DNA of 64,000 bases from NCBI GenBank assembly GCA_008921705.1, contig VFFE01007028.1, positions 683,297 through 747,296 of the forward strand, given 5' to 3'. Position 1 is the stretch's first letter; each line of letters starts with the position of its first letter. The stretch comes from Burhinus oedicnemus (lineage: Eukaryota > Chordata > Aves > Charadriiformes > Burhinidae). Shown one piece after another: positions 26,952 through 40,576 of this stretch. The translations under genes were made by a program, and so were the position numbers. The notes beneath the pieces were generated by a model. The model was given only the letters and a program-made list of their open reading frames with translations, searched no databases and was not told the DNA's origin.

Positions 26952-27885
26952 GTAAGAGCCTTTCCTTATAGGCACAGCTTTAACCCAACCTTGTTTTCCT
27001 TCCGCAGTCTTCGCAAAGGTAAAATTGGCTTGAATGGCTATGAGTACAGTCAGTTCTCTGCAACATAAAAGTAGGAATGGGGCTCAGTAAGATACACTCT
27101 TTATCTCTATTTAGCAAGAGAAAATGAAAATGAGAGAAGAGGCTGTTCTTAAGGGTTGCATTTGGTCTGGATTTTTTGTGATCTCATCTGTTTTTGCCGC
27201 TTGAATAGTGGTGACAATAAAATAGTACTGTGGTGCGTGTTGAAGACTAACAATAATAATGGTGTAGTCGGAAAACTGAGATAAAAGTAGCAAAGCTAGA
27301 TGGTAGGTCATGCTGTAGTAGATAAAGACAAAAAGGTCTAAAGTGGAAGTGTTTTGTGCTTCTTCCTGATACAAACTTACTTCTCAGAATGCTGCAAGTT
27401 GAAGGCATTGTCAGTGGTTGCAAAGACTTTTTTTTTTCCTCTGAGGGACTGAATGTCACCTTTAGATTTTACACCCTTATGTACATGTACGTTTGATGCC
27501 ACTTGAAGGCAGTGTGGGTTAGATCTCTTTGTCTAGTATTCTGTCTTTGAAACCAGTGACTTGTATAGCATGTTCTTTGTGAAGACCTTTCTATGTTTTG
27601 AAGTCTAAATGAAACAATTTATTAATTGGCTACCTTGGTGTGGTGAATTGGCTTCGACCCCTGTTGAGGGACAGAGGATATTGGTTAATGAGGATGTATA
27701 AATCTGACTGCTGGATGTAAATATAGTTTAAGTGTGGAGTACGTGTTGTAAGTGTTTGTACAAAGGAGTTTCAGGAATGAGAAAGAAAAGGAATGGGGTG
27801 GGATGGTCAGAGGATACTTATATGTATTGGATAATGTGGGATCTGGGCATGATGCAAACGGTATGGAATAAGAAGGGATGGAGGT

Positions 27886-28230
27886 TGTACTGGGTCTGGT
27901 GGGGATGGAGGTAGCTTTCTTCATAGCAGCCCATATGGTGCTGTTTCTTTGTGTTTATGGCTAGAAGTGTTGATAATGCACCAGTGGTCTGGCTGTTGCT
28001 GACCGGACTTTGCAACAGCATCAGAGCTCTCTCCAACCCATGCCCTGGCCAAGGTCAGAAGTTGGGGGTCTGTAGGAGGTTGGGAGTAACGGTTATGTGT
28101 GCTGAGGCCCTGCTTTCCAAGAAGTGTCTGGACATCTGCCTGCTGATGGGAAACAGTGAATAAATTCCTTATTTGCTTTGCTTTGCACACGCAGCTTTTG
28201 TTTTACTTATTAAACTGTCATTATCTTGAA
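27886..28230 (+). mobile_element. Avian ERV-type LTR, truncated (same family as 47007-47579)
   Basis: The segment starts TGTACTGGGTCTGG, comparable to the TGTCCTGG..-type start of a widespread bird LTR, and runs through TTCTTCATAGCAGCCCATAT. It ends near TATTAAACTGTCATTATC. The part from GAGGCCCTGCTTTCC to the end matches the reverse complement of 47120-47250, including GTGAATAAATTCCTT and TTTGCTTTGC, so the two are the same family in opposite orientation. A polyadenylation-type AATAAA is at 28159-28164, in sense with GLP1R. The 3' end is cut off where a different repeat begins at 28231. No viral coding sequence is seen. Confidence 0.75.
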
Positions 28231-28840
28231 GGGTGGGGTGGGAAATCCTCATGCCAAAATCAAAGTGTCATCACAACACTGGCAAAAGTGGACAATTTAC
28301 ACGTACAGTAAAAATCCACCCCTCGTCCCTTCACCATTTTACAACCACAAAAGTTCCCCCACAATTCTTCCTTTCTTTGGCAAAACTAGGACTGGCCATT
28401 GCCAGATACCTTTCCCAGGTACTGTCTTCATCTTGACCAATGAGCTTTTCCATCTTATCTTCTCCCCTAGCCTGTTTAGGTGGGGGAGTGGCTGGGTGGG
28501 CATTTGGCAGCTGACCAAGGTCAACTCATCACATCCACCATGGTATCTCCAGGGGCTGCAAGGAGGTCTCTTCCCTGATGCCTGCAGCACCTCCTCCCCT
28601 GCGTCTTCTCTGACCTCAGTGCTCACAGGGCTGTTTCTCACACTTTTTTTTTTTTTTCCTCACCCCTCACTGCCAGGCAGTGTTTGGCCCTTTCTTACAT
28701 ATATTTCCCCTGAGGTGGCACCATCTTGGCTGAAGGGCTCAGCCATGCCCTGTGGTGTGTCTGTTGGAACCGGCCATGTCCAACACAGGGCGGCACCAGC
28801 CTCTCCTCACAGAGGCCACCCTACGGTCTTCCCCCTGACA
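28231..28840. mobile_element. Second avian ERV/LTR-like repeat, family uncertain
   Basis: The sequence starts GGGTGGGGTGGGAAATCCTC and includes TGACCAAGGTCAACTCATCA, a block with CAGCACCTCCTCCC, CTCACAGGGCTGTTTCTCAC and CTCACAGAGGCCACCC. This order is one I recognise from interspersed LTR-like repeats in bird genomes. It abuts the truncated LTR at 28230 without a gap. A plus-strand frame is open over 28226-28891, but it resembles no protein I know and includes a homopolymer T run, so I do not call it a gene. Confidence 0.5.
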
Positions 28841-30624
28841 TCACCTAGACACAGCTGCCCAGGACACTTGGTAACCTGCTGTAGCACTTAATGGCTCTTA
28901 CTGTTGAGTGGGAGAGATGCTTGGCAATGTACAAATTCGGTGATGGTGTGTGCGGGTGAATGTCAGGCCCTTTAACTTTCTGGCTAGGTTCAAGCTTGTC
29001 TCAGAGGTAAGTCCCCAAAACAAAATTGCTGAGTCTGGATTGCTGTTTTCACTTTAACTTGGTGCATCTTTTATACTGGGGTTTCAAGGGAAGAGATGAG
29101 AACCAACATTATGGTGTGGTTAGGGACAAGGGTGGTGTGGGGGGGCAGGATCATCTGCTCCACTCTTGCTGCCACTTGGTTAACCTCTTCTGCCTTGCCT
29201 GCTTTCTGACGTAACCTGCATGCCTTGACAGTTTTATTCCTGTCTTTTTTGTGCTGCACATCAATGTTAGAGTGACTTACTCACCTCCCCTGATGTATTG
29301 CTGTGTATTCTACCGGGTGAGTATTATGCTACTGCGTCCATATTTCTAACTTTTGCACATCTTTTGTATTATCTCAACTGTCTTGGTAGTAACTGCCAGT
29401 TTGATAACCTCTGAAGTTAAAATGCTGTTTGCTAATCCTCTTCAGATTATTAATAAATATGTTATGTTTTTAGAATGGGTAAACAAGCTTTTATGAGGTA
29501 AATACTAATTTCATACATTTATAATTAATTGACATAAAATTATTGGATGCTGCAGAATTTTTTTCCAATAATGCTAATCTTTCTGGGTATCTAAACCTCT
29601 TCACAGGATTAAACTTCTTTCCTCTAAACCTGTTTACTTGCAATCTTTAAGACCCTGGACACAGTTATTTGACTTCCAACTGCTCTTGAAACATCACTGC
29701 TGGAGAGAGCCAAGGTTTAACACAGTACTGCAGGTTAATAAATTATTGGAATGCGCAATATCTTTCATACTTTTGGAAATAAGTTTTTTAAAAAAATTAA
29801 TTATCCTGAAAACAGTGTGTGTTTCACTGAAAAGAATAACAGCGTTTTGTATAACCCCTTGCTAGGGAGGATTGCAAAAGTACTTCAGAAAGTCATTAGA
29901 CCCCTGGACGTGTTCCCTTGTTGTGCGTACTGTGCATATACCTCAATCTCTGTTTTATCAGCAAGGAATAAGAATGGAACAAGGAGGCCTTTCATTGTCC
30001 AATATAAAACAAGAAGTTTGTACTGATGCCAGGTATGCAATTTAGGAGCCTGAATTACCATGACCTGATACTGTTTCGTGATGTCTTGTGGAGTCATGTT
30101 CAAAGTGAATGCTAATGGGCTGCCACGATGAAGAGGTAACATCTTTATAATGGAAGATCTAGAGCAGTAGGAAATTGGACACCCTGTGATTTACAGTAAT
30201 CACTAAAGCATGCTTATTACTTGTTCTTGTTTAGTCCCCTACTTGAAACTTGAAATAGATTCTAGCACTTGCAGGGCTTCCGTCTCTTCACCTGATGAAA
30301 ATGGAGAAAATGAAAAGATGAGTCCTTGTTTGGGAAAGTACCTTTGAAACATGTTTAGTGAAGATCATGATGAAGTATGAAGTGCTTCAGCCAAGCTTAC
30401 TCATTTAAGACTGCTGTTCTGTTGATTAGGGGTCAGGTTTTCAAGCGCGTAAAAAGCTTGCTGGGCAGCTTCACACTGTACCCCTAGAAGTCCCCTGGGG
30501 AATAAATGGAAACACTTGAAACTGAATACTGCTTATGATGGGGTACTGAAATGGAGCAAGCATTGAGTGCAAGTCTCTATGACCTGGCCATTTCCCTAAA
30601 AAGCGTAGAAGAGTTGGAAGCAGG

Positions 30625-32395
30625 GACAGGTGAGCCAGGAGGCATATAGAAATGCTGATCATTCAAGGATAGGATTAGGAAAGCCAAAACCCACCCAGAA
30701 TCTGACAAGTGATGTGAAGGGCAACAAAAAGGGCTTCTAAACAGATATGAGAGAAAATTTGGATCCACTGCTGAGTTGGGGCAGCAGGATCTTGTGACAA
30801 AGGATGGGGAAATGACTGAGGTATTTGCTGCCTTCTTTGCCATGGCCTTTACTGGTAAAACTTGCCTTCAGCAATCCTAGGCCCCCAAGATCAGTGATAA
30901 AGTCTGGAGCAAGGAAGACTTTCCCTTGGTGGAGGAGGATTAGATTATGGAACACTTAAGCGGGACATACACAAGTCCACGGGACCTGGTGGGATGTACT
31001 AACAAGTGCTGAATGAACTGGTTGATGCCATTTTGAGGCCACTCTTGATTATCTTTGAAAGATCATGGCAATTGAGGGAGATTCCTGAGGATCGGAAGAA
31101 AGCAATTGTCACCACTGTCTTCAGGAAGCACAAGGAGGAGATCTAGGGAACTATGCGTTCCTCGCATAAGTCCCCAGGAAGGTGGTGGAGCAAATAATCC
31201 TGGAAGCTGATTCCAAACGCATAAAGGACATGAAGGTGATTGGGAGTAGTCAGTATGGATTTGTGAAGGTGAAATCATGCTTGACGAACCTGATAGCCTT
31301 CTATGATGAGAGGAGTAGCTTGGGTAGATAAGGGGAGAGCAGTGGATGTTGTTTATCTTGACTCTAGTAAGGCTTTTGACATTGTCTCCCATAACAATCT
31401 CATTGACAAACTGATGAAGTGTGGATTAGACAAATGAACAATGAGATAAACTGAAAACTGGCTGAGCTGTTGGGCATATAGGGTTGTGGTCAGTAGCACA
31501 AAGTCCAATTGGAAATCAGTCCCTAGTGGTGTACCCAGAGACTGGTAGTAGGGCAAATAATGTTTAACGTCTTTATTAATGATCTGGACAATGGGACTGA
31601 GTGCACTTAAGCAAGTTTGCAGACAGTACAAAACTGGGAGGAGTAGCTGATACACCACATGATTGTGCTGCCATTCAGAAGGAACTTGAGAGGCTGAAGA
31701 AATGGGCTGACAGGAATCCTGTAAAGTTCTGCAAAAGGAAATGCAGAGTCCTGCTCCTGAGGAAGAATATCTGCATGCACCAGTACTGACTGGCTGGAAG
31801 GCAACTTGACAGAAAAGGGCCTGGGGGTCCTGGTGGACACCAAGCTCAGCAGGAGCAACAATATGTCCTTGAGGCAAAGAACACCAACAGCTTCCTGGGC
31901 TGTATTAGGAAAAGCACCACAGGCAGCTCAAGGGGATGATCCTTTCCCTCTACTCTGGGAGGTGAGACACACCTGGGGTGCTCTGTCCAATTCTGGGCTC
32001 CTCAGTATGAGACACATATGGACGTACTGCAGCAAGTCCAGCAAATGACCGTGAAGATTATGAAGGGATGGGAGTGTCCCCCATGAGATGAGACTGAGAG
32101 AGCTGGTATTCTTCAGCCTGGAGAAGGGGAGACTCAGGGGGATCTTATCAATGTATATTGTCACAAATTGAAATAGAGGAAACTTCCTTTAAACATAATT
32201 ATTTTACTATGAGGTTGGTTAAACACCTGGAACAGGTGACCCAGAGAGGTTTTGGAGTCTCTGTCTTAGAAGAAGACAGTTAAAGCTTGGCTGGACGTGG
32301 ACCTGAGCAACTTGCCCTAGTTCACTCTGCTCTGAGCAGGGTGTTGCACTAGAAAAATCTCCAGACTCCCTTTCCAATCTTGGCTGTCTTGTGAT
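30625..32395 (+). mobile_element. CR1 LINE, about 1.8 kb, degenerate reverse-transcriptase ORF
   Basis: The longest CR1 copy in the window reads on the plus strand. It contains, in order, remnants of GDVKGNKKGF, DIHKSTGPGG, IPEDRKKAIV, SKAFDIVSHN, FINDLDNGTEC and FADSTKLGG, and ends in a decayed tail near TTGTGATTTTTCTG. The catalytic FADD has become FADS, and stops and frameshifts break the frame throughout. It is an old, inactive copy, 5'-truncated within the ORF, lying in intron 3 in the same orientation as GLP1R. Frames on the minus strand across it (for example 31353-31877) are shadows. Confidence 0.92.
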
Positions 32396-35300
32396 TTTTC
32401 TGTTAATCCTTTTATGATAAGTCTTGGGAACTAGTTACTGTCAGGTGTTACAAATTTCCATTTATGTCAGCCAGAATAGGACATGGGGAAAAGAATTTGC
32501 ATAGGAAGAGCTTGTAATGCTGAAGCATTCCTTGATCAATTACAGGTTTTGCAAACCTTATACTTTAACAGCTTTTGTTCTTGTTTGTGTCCCACTCCTC
32601 TTGTCCTAGTGGCTGTCAGTCTTGAGCCTGCCCTTCTGCAAATCTCACCAGCAGATGTAGCTCAGCAGGTTGCCTAGCAGAATGGCAAGCCAAAAATGAT
32701 ATGGAGAACTTTTTGCTGACTCAGCAGGTATGTGCTCTGTTACTAGTCCAACCCTACATGATGTCAGCAGGTTCTTGTCCCTACTTGCTGCCACAGAGGT
32801 GCTTGATGAGGTGTAACTTTCTTCTTGCTACCTTAATGTGGCAGCTTTGGAATCGCTGCCTGCATTGTGGGTGTGGGCTCAGCAGCGATGCTTTCTCCAG
32901 GTCTTCGGGTTGCTCATTTATCTTAAGGTGCAACAGCAACTGTAGGGAGATTGTAATCTGCTCATAGAAAACTGGAGCATAAAACTGGTGTTCTTAGCAC
33001 TGTACGTCTATTCACACTTGTGCGCATGTGGCGACTCAAGACCAGTCTTTCACAAGACAAATCCATGGGGGATGGGTCTGCAGGTCTCTTATGCCTAAGC
33101 AATGCATGCCGTTGCAAGGCTTAGTCTCACAGCATCACTCACCTTGTGATGGCAACATTTGTCTTCTGCCCTTTTGAAAGTGCCACTTGCTAAAGCGGCC
33201 TATAAAGTACAGCAGAGAGAATCAATATTGTCCTGCTTGTGTGTCAGATCCCTTTAGAAATGCTGAGCCTGAGACTTTTTCTTGTGTTACCTAGCGTGTG
33301 TGTAAGCATCCCTGCCAAACTCAGTATCGGCATGCTGTCTGCAAGGATGGACTCTCTGAAGGCTAGGAATGTGTCTGTGATAATTGGTTAGAAGAAATAT
33401 CACAACATTAGACCAAGATTTTATGCTTGAAACCATGTATCCCTGTACTGCTACCGACTTGCTTTGTGACAGGCAAGTAAACTAAAACAGAACTTTTAGC
33501 TCATGCTGAAGTGATGGGCGTTGAGTTGTCAGTGCCCTTTTGGGATGTGGCCCAAAGGTTGATTTATTACATGGTTCTTCAGTGGCACTTCACTGCTGCC
33601 TCTTTCCCATCTAATTGCTAAATAAACAGTATTTGTGTAGCTGTGCAGCAAAATAGACTGGGAACTTCACCCAACTGAAATGTGGGGGGGGTTCCTCATT
33701 CCTTTTGAATCTTCACCCCTCCATGCAGATCCATTTCCTGATTGATGTGATTGCAGCTGTATTAGCGTTTATCTCCTTCAAGTATATTGGTCATTATAAT
33801 ATTGCCCTAACTCCACAAGAAATCATGAAATAAGGATATTGTACATATTTGGGTACTCAGTATCACACTGAAGCCAAAGGAACTGAGGTTTAGAGTAGCC
33901 TCTGCTTCAATGCAGGTTAAACCGCTGTCGCTGGAATGAGAAATAGGTGGCTAATGTGTCCTACAGCACAGTGCAGGGGTTTGGTATCATAGAAGATGAG
34001 GAGCCTAATCACTGCTGGGCTGTAACTACGTGCTAGGAGTTCCTAAGTTATCTGTGTCCCTCTAGTGCTATATAAAATAGCTTTGTGCACATGGTGGGGG
34101 AAGCTCTTTGGGACAATGAGAAGCAGTGGCGATGGGGCAAACAGAAGGTGGAGAAGAATCAAATTTTCATCAGAGCAAGCCTTCTGTTAAGGATTATGTA
34201 GGTGAAATTCATAAACTTTGGGAAGACTTCTTGTGTTTTCAAAGTGGTGTTTTGAAGTGCTTTGAAAATATGAAGTGAAAATGTCTCAATTATCAAAACA
34301 AATGTATGCTTAATTTCGGCCATGCCTTGCTTTCCCACCTCACCCCCAAAACCAAACCAAAGCTTTTGGTAAGAAAAGATTGTATTTGTACTGCTAACAG
34401 CCTGCTTATACATCTTTGAAACTGCGAACTACAGCAATTTCAAACCTGTATGGGCTATTTCACTCTACCTCTTTGTTTTGCTTTTGTTTGGTCTTACACA
34501 GCTCCTACCGTTGGGCAGGCCCTTATGGGGAGATGCTGAAGTAGAAGGAGGGAGGTTATTGCTGGAAGGATTTGTTCTGTGAAGTTTCCAGCGCAGATCT
34601 CGGACCATGGCCAAAGCTTATTGAAAGCAAATTTCACATACTTCTGGCTGCCTGAGTTGAAGCTCTTGTTCCCATATGTCTCTCATTTGTTGGGCCAAAC
34701 CTTGCCTTTAGTGAAAACCCAGAAAGCTTACTCAGTTTCTGGTAGTACTGAAGTTATCACCAGGTAAACTTTGCATGTTTGCTATCCACATTGTAGTCGG
34801 TGAGATTACTGTGAGTTATAGTTTAGCAGCGGCTGTCTCAAAGTCCAATCAGTGCAGAAACCTCCAAGGGGAGCAGTATTCCTTTAAGGGACAGCAGGCA
34901 TCTCACATCACTGTCACTGGCTGTGTGCTTTTTCTTGTTACCTTCTTAATTGAAGGCCAGCTGCCAATAACACCATGTGGATTTGGAAACCATGGAGCTG
35001 CACAATTCATCTGCAATTATGCCCCCTCTGGGGTTCTGATATTTTATTGTTTAATAGCACTAAATCCTTTTTAATTAAAAAACCTTCCAGAGGTACTGGT
35101 TTCAGGCAAAAGTTATGTGAACAGTAGCCACATCAGTTGTTCCTATGTGCACTGGGCTGCACAAAGGCTGGTTGCAAACTTGTGTTAACACAGATGTGGC
35201 AGTTACTCAGATTCGCGCTCAATCTTCTGAACTCTTTGAATGCTTTTGTTTCAGCTTAGGACCTGTCTCTGCTTTTGAGGTGTCTGACGTCTGAATTGGC

Positions 35301-38300
35301 TTGGCTGCTGGTCTGTATATGTATTGGTATCTTGCTCTGGCACTGTAGTGAATTTTGAAGCAACCCTGTGATTGTCCTATTTGCTGTGACTGAGTTAGTT
35401 TGAGCAGTTTTGAGGTCTGTTTCTTTGGAGGAAACTAAATCAGCAGCTGTGCTCCAGGTGTGTGTTGGATTCTCTTCAGTCCTGGATGGAGACATAAGAC
35501 CTGATGATTTGTCTGTACAACTGTGAATTCTTCCAGTATGACCATACACAGGCCATTGGAGGACTCCTGAGCTACCAAGCTCTCGTTAAATGTGGAATGT
35601 TTCTTGTGCCAGGTAAAGGGCCGGATGGCTTGTATGCCTTTAACTGCTCTTGACCGTGAGGCCTCATTGCTTTGTAATTCCCTGTGCTTTCTAGATCCAC
35701 CTTTCTCCTAGTTTTAAATCCTTTGCTTTGTTTGGCTAATAACTTCCATTGTCATCCACCTTTGCTTGAATCACTTGTCTCTTATAATTCACTTTATTTT
35801 CTACATTATTCTCTCATTACTACATTATATGTTGCAATGGTGACACCTGCTCCTTTGTTCTCCTAGAAGACCAGGCAAAGTACAGCCTGGGGACCCCTGG
35901 AAACAACATAGCTTTTCAGACTGTGACGTGAAAGACCTGAAAGTCTCTCTGGTGGCAAAATAACCCAGCAGTAATATCAGATGATCTCTGACAGTAACCT
36001 TGTGGCTGCCTCTGGCTACTAGAGATGCAGTCAGAGTCTGACTAAATCTAATAAGTTGAAGCATGTTGTGGAGGTCTGGGACCACAGCTGTACTTCGCAC
36101 AATAGTTTTGCCAGTCACAGAGATCGCACGAACCAAGCTTCATGTGAGGGCATGGTAATGCAGAAGCCAGAGACTGGGTTGCTGCTCCAGAGTACCCTTA
36201 GGTGCAAGGACACATCTAGGTCAGCTCTTTCCCACTTCCGCCTGCTGTAACCTGCATTTGAGACCCTTTTTCCAGCACTTGCCATTCCCTCTCTGGTGAC
36301 AGAACTACTTTTCCTGACGTGTCTTTAGGTAGGTGTGGGCTATGTGTGAGGCTTTTGGTGGAAATGGGGCATTACCTGAGAGCTGTCAAGTGCCAGAGGT
36401 TACTAGTCTGACCATGAGAATTCTATGCTTTTTAAAAGCAGTATCCCTAGGGCTATGAGATATAGGCAAACCTTCCTGTGGTGCAACAGAGATGACAGAA
36501 ATTGTCTGCACAGTCCCCACTTTGCATTAGTGTCTAGCTTAGTCCTGGCTACTGTTTAAATCACGAATGCAACAAGCCTTAATTATTGCCCCCTCTGTGG
36601 TGTCTTCCCCTCCCCAAAAGCTGTGGTTATAGACTTACACAGCTGTTATGGCATCATGCACAGCAAAACTGCAGATCCCATTCCCTGCTACACAAGCAGC
36701 AGAAACCTAAGTGTTGAAATGGATTTTGTTTGGGATCTGAGAGGTTCATCAGCGGTTGGTTGTGCCTACCAAGGAGAGAAGGACTGAAAAAGGAAAGAGA
36801 GCCTTGTCACGTTTGCCAAGGTGTTGCCACAAGTACTTTGGGTCTGTGACATGCCATATTGTGACCCAGGTGAGAGAGGATTACAAGTAGACTTCTGCCT
36901 CGGCAGGGATTTTAGGTCATTGACTGGTGGTGGGGGTGACCTACAGGTATGTGTAATGCCCTCCCCACAGCAGAGCGCTCCTGGGCTGGGTAGGCAGCAG
37001 TGTGGCAGGGGAGCAGGCTGGTGGTAAGAACTGGTTTGGGGGAGTGATATAACTGACTTCATCTATCCGTAAGTCTTGTTCAAATGTTGTCCCATGAGCG
37101 ATGTGGTCCCACCAGTCTCCTGCGCCTACTGTGTGCGGGTCATTGGAAGAGCTTCTGCAGCCAGCTTTATCCTAAAAGTGTCTTAGTGCCTCCCCCCTCA
37201 CCCCGCCATCAAATGTGGTCATGGAAGGCTCATGTCCAAGCAGATGCACTGGAACACTTGGTTCAGGGGACAAGATTAAACCTTGTCTGGTTTAATCTCT
37301 CTCACTTTTTGTTTAATAATCCAGTTCCATAGTTTGAGATCTTCTTAAAACCAAGATAGTTAGCAGATGGCTACGTGAGCAGATGGCTAAACTACCTGTT
37401 TGTCTTTTAACAAGCAAGAAAATAAATTTCACTTCAAATACTGGATACAGTGAAAATGATTAGCCATTTATTATATTTCTTCCCTTCTTTGCTCTAGTAA
37501 AACCAAGTTTTCAGAAAGCTCTCTCCATAATGCTGGAAAGGGGTGTGACTTTTTTCAGTGAAAAAGATGTTACTTTGCATTTGCTAACCCATAAGCAATT
37601 CAAAATTTATACTTCCTTGCACTAAAAGCTGTCTTAAACTAATTGGCAATCTTGGTTTGCTTAAAAATAATAAAAACGTGAGTCTTTCAAGTTCACCTCT
37701 GCCTCTGTTTGTTAGTCTCCATCTGGTAGCACACCAGAGAACTCTAGAACATATGCTGCTCATCTCAAGGGTAGATAATAGGGATTGTTGGAAGAAATAA
37801 TTTTTAAAAAAATCATTAACAGATAGATGTTATTAACATGCATCTATTGTGGGCCATGTGGCAATGCCATTCTCCATTTTCTCAGTTCTATTTGTTTAAA
37901 CAAATAAAATATATTTTTAAATAAATTGCTGGTTAGCTTCAGATGGAGGTGCATGCAACAGAGCAGTGGCTTATGAACTTTCAGCTGGGGTGAGATATGT
38001 GATTTCCTCTAGGGACAGTGAAAGCTGTATGCTCCAGTTTCTCTGCTGCTGCAGCCAGAACGTGGGCATTCCTCATCAAATATCTGATAGGAACAGAAGG
38101 CAACTTTGCATGTGGCCAGATGTTGAGGTGCATATATGGGTGATGGGAGCAGCTGCATGTTGTTCATATGTCAGGTGCAGATCTGGTCACCTGAGGCCCT
38201 CTAGGAAGAACGTACTTTTCTGCATTGCTGGACATAGCATAAAAGCTGGATGGTCTTGCTGTAGATACCTGTTCACTGTGACTGCCTCTGTGGGAGTTAC

Positions 38301-40576
38301 GGTAGTTGGCAGGACTGCATGTTTTCCAGCAATTTTTCAGCTATAACTGTATAGTGATTTTGTTTTGTTGAAGTAATTCCTTGAGATGTAATGTCAAGGA
38401 TATTAAGGCACACCTCTGCAGAGACAGAGCTGAGCCTGATTCTGCGACAGTTTGAGAAGTTGCCCCAAGCTGATCTGACTGTAAGACATTTAAGTGAGAA
38501 ATAAACACCATTACACCCAGCTGCAAGGAAGCCACTGGACTACCTCTGTGCCTTGCCCATGCTCCTCTAGCAGATAGTGTAGCTTCCAACAGATGTGTTT
38601 GAGCTCACCAATTACCTTAAACTTCATCTATGCTCTCACTACAGGTCTTGCATAACTGAAGTACGTATTATCTATCCACTTTTTATTTCTTTGCAGTACC
38701 AGTATACTCTGTTAAAGAGAGACCTCAAACCTTTCTTCGTGTTACTTGCGCTGAAGAACTTGCAGTTTTTAATTATGGTGGACAAAGAGTAAATTGAACT
38801 AATTAAGGGCCTGAATAAACATAGTACTTGTGTGTGCTACGTAATTAAATGCCTTGCTGAAAACAGCTTATTATCTTTCTGGATTACTTAAATGTTGCCA
38901 ATTAGTAAAGTGTTGATTTTTTTTTTTTTTCCCCCAAATCCCAAAGATAGGATAAAACATGAATACCTGATCTTAAAACAGCATTAGGTGGAGAGCAACT
39001 TGCTAGAAGAGCCATATGACCTACAGCACACTTCTTCCTCTGTCAGGAACCCCTGGCAGTTCACTTATGTGTGATGGGAAATGCTCCTCTCGCATCGGAT
39101 CTGTGTGTGTTCTCTTCGGTAGCAAATACGCTTCTGATGCGATAGTGAGCTTAAAGGTTGCTTCTTTCTCCCAAGATCCTCTGTTGAATTTGGGTGAAGA
39201 TACAACTCTATCTTCTTATATATCTATAAAAGTAAGTATTTCCTCTAAAGGTGAATCACACTCTATACCTCTTGAAGTTTTTAGCTCTGTGTTTGGTCTG
39301 TACTTGACTTTTATAATGTTTTCATTTGACAGAATAGGCGTGCAAAAAAGCGTGAACTGACTTAAAAGGTGTCTGCATATAAGTAGTTTAATGATAGAAC
39401 ATCCTCCCTTTCAGGTCCATTTCACAAATGCAGGTTTAACTTGAAAATGTGCTAACCTATATGATGATTGCACTCGTTAATCGTGTACACATTTTTATTT
39501 ATTTTGCAGTATTATCCTTTTCCACTCACCTGTTTTGCTGGTAACTTTCCTCGTGAGAGTTTTCTGTAACAGACTAGATTTTTCCTGAGACCCAGGTCCC
39601 TGCTATGAATTTTGAAAGTATGTCTAATCCTCCTCAAATGTGCTCTGAACTTTAACTATTAGGATTCCCATACATGGCTTTAAATTTTCTTTGAATAAGA
39701 GCAAAGTTTTTCTGGCTAATGTGTTTATGAGAGAACCTGGGTACATGACTAGTTCAGTGACAATAATGATGACAGTGGTGGTTGGCACCCGGCCAGACTC
39801 ATCTGACCTTTCTGGAACTAATTTACTTTTTGACAATTGGAATGAGCAGAAATGAATTAAGCAAGAAAAGGATCAAGTGCTCATCAGCATATTTCCTCTG
39901 AAAGCAAAAAAACTGGCTTCCACACGCAAAACCTGCCTGATAATTGTCCTGGAGCTTAATGAAGCAGGGCATCAACAATTTCCTTTAAACAGAATGAAAG
40001 TATGGGTAAAAATGTGGAAAACATTGTTTGTGTGGCTGATGAATGACACTGGCCCTCTCTAACTTTTTAAAAATGTGAGGTAGGGTTGGCAATGGATGTT
40101 CAAGGAAGGATTGCACCTTGGCAGGAAAAGAAAAGTTTAAGTCAAAGGGATTGTATGTCCTTCCAAATACCTTTCAAGCAATGAAAACTGAGTGGAAACA
40201 AAAATGGAACAGAAAACTTGGGGAAGATTACCAATGGAATGGTGTAAGAGTTCCTAATTTTTAGAGCAGGGGTGGGTCCTGACTTTGGGATGGAGGGTAA
40301 GAATCAGAGATCAGTGTAAAGGTTGTCTCTGTAATAGAAAGGTAAATCCAGACGTAACTCTGCAGCTTTAGTGGCTTCCAGTAATTACTGGCAGAAAAGG
40401 CGATGCATTCCATAATAAAAGCACTTGGTGCTTTTTTTTGTTGTTGTTATTTGTAAGAGCTTGTGTTTAGTAGCTGGTAGGTTTGCAGAACTTTGCTTGA
40501 CATTCAACACAATAGAAGTCTCTTATAAGGCTGATGTTTTTCAAGAACGTTTTGTCAATGCCTTGTTCTGCATTTG

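Noticed and set aside
28226..28891. 221-codon plus-strand frame as a protein-coding gene
   Set aside because: It lies in repeat sequence, contains a homopolymer T run and has no recognisable domain.
31353..31877. 174-codon minus-strand frame as a gene
   Set aside because: It is the antisense shadow of the plus-strand CR1 copy.
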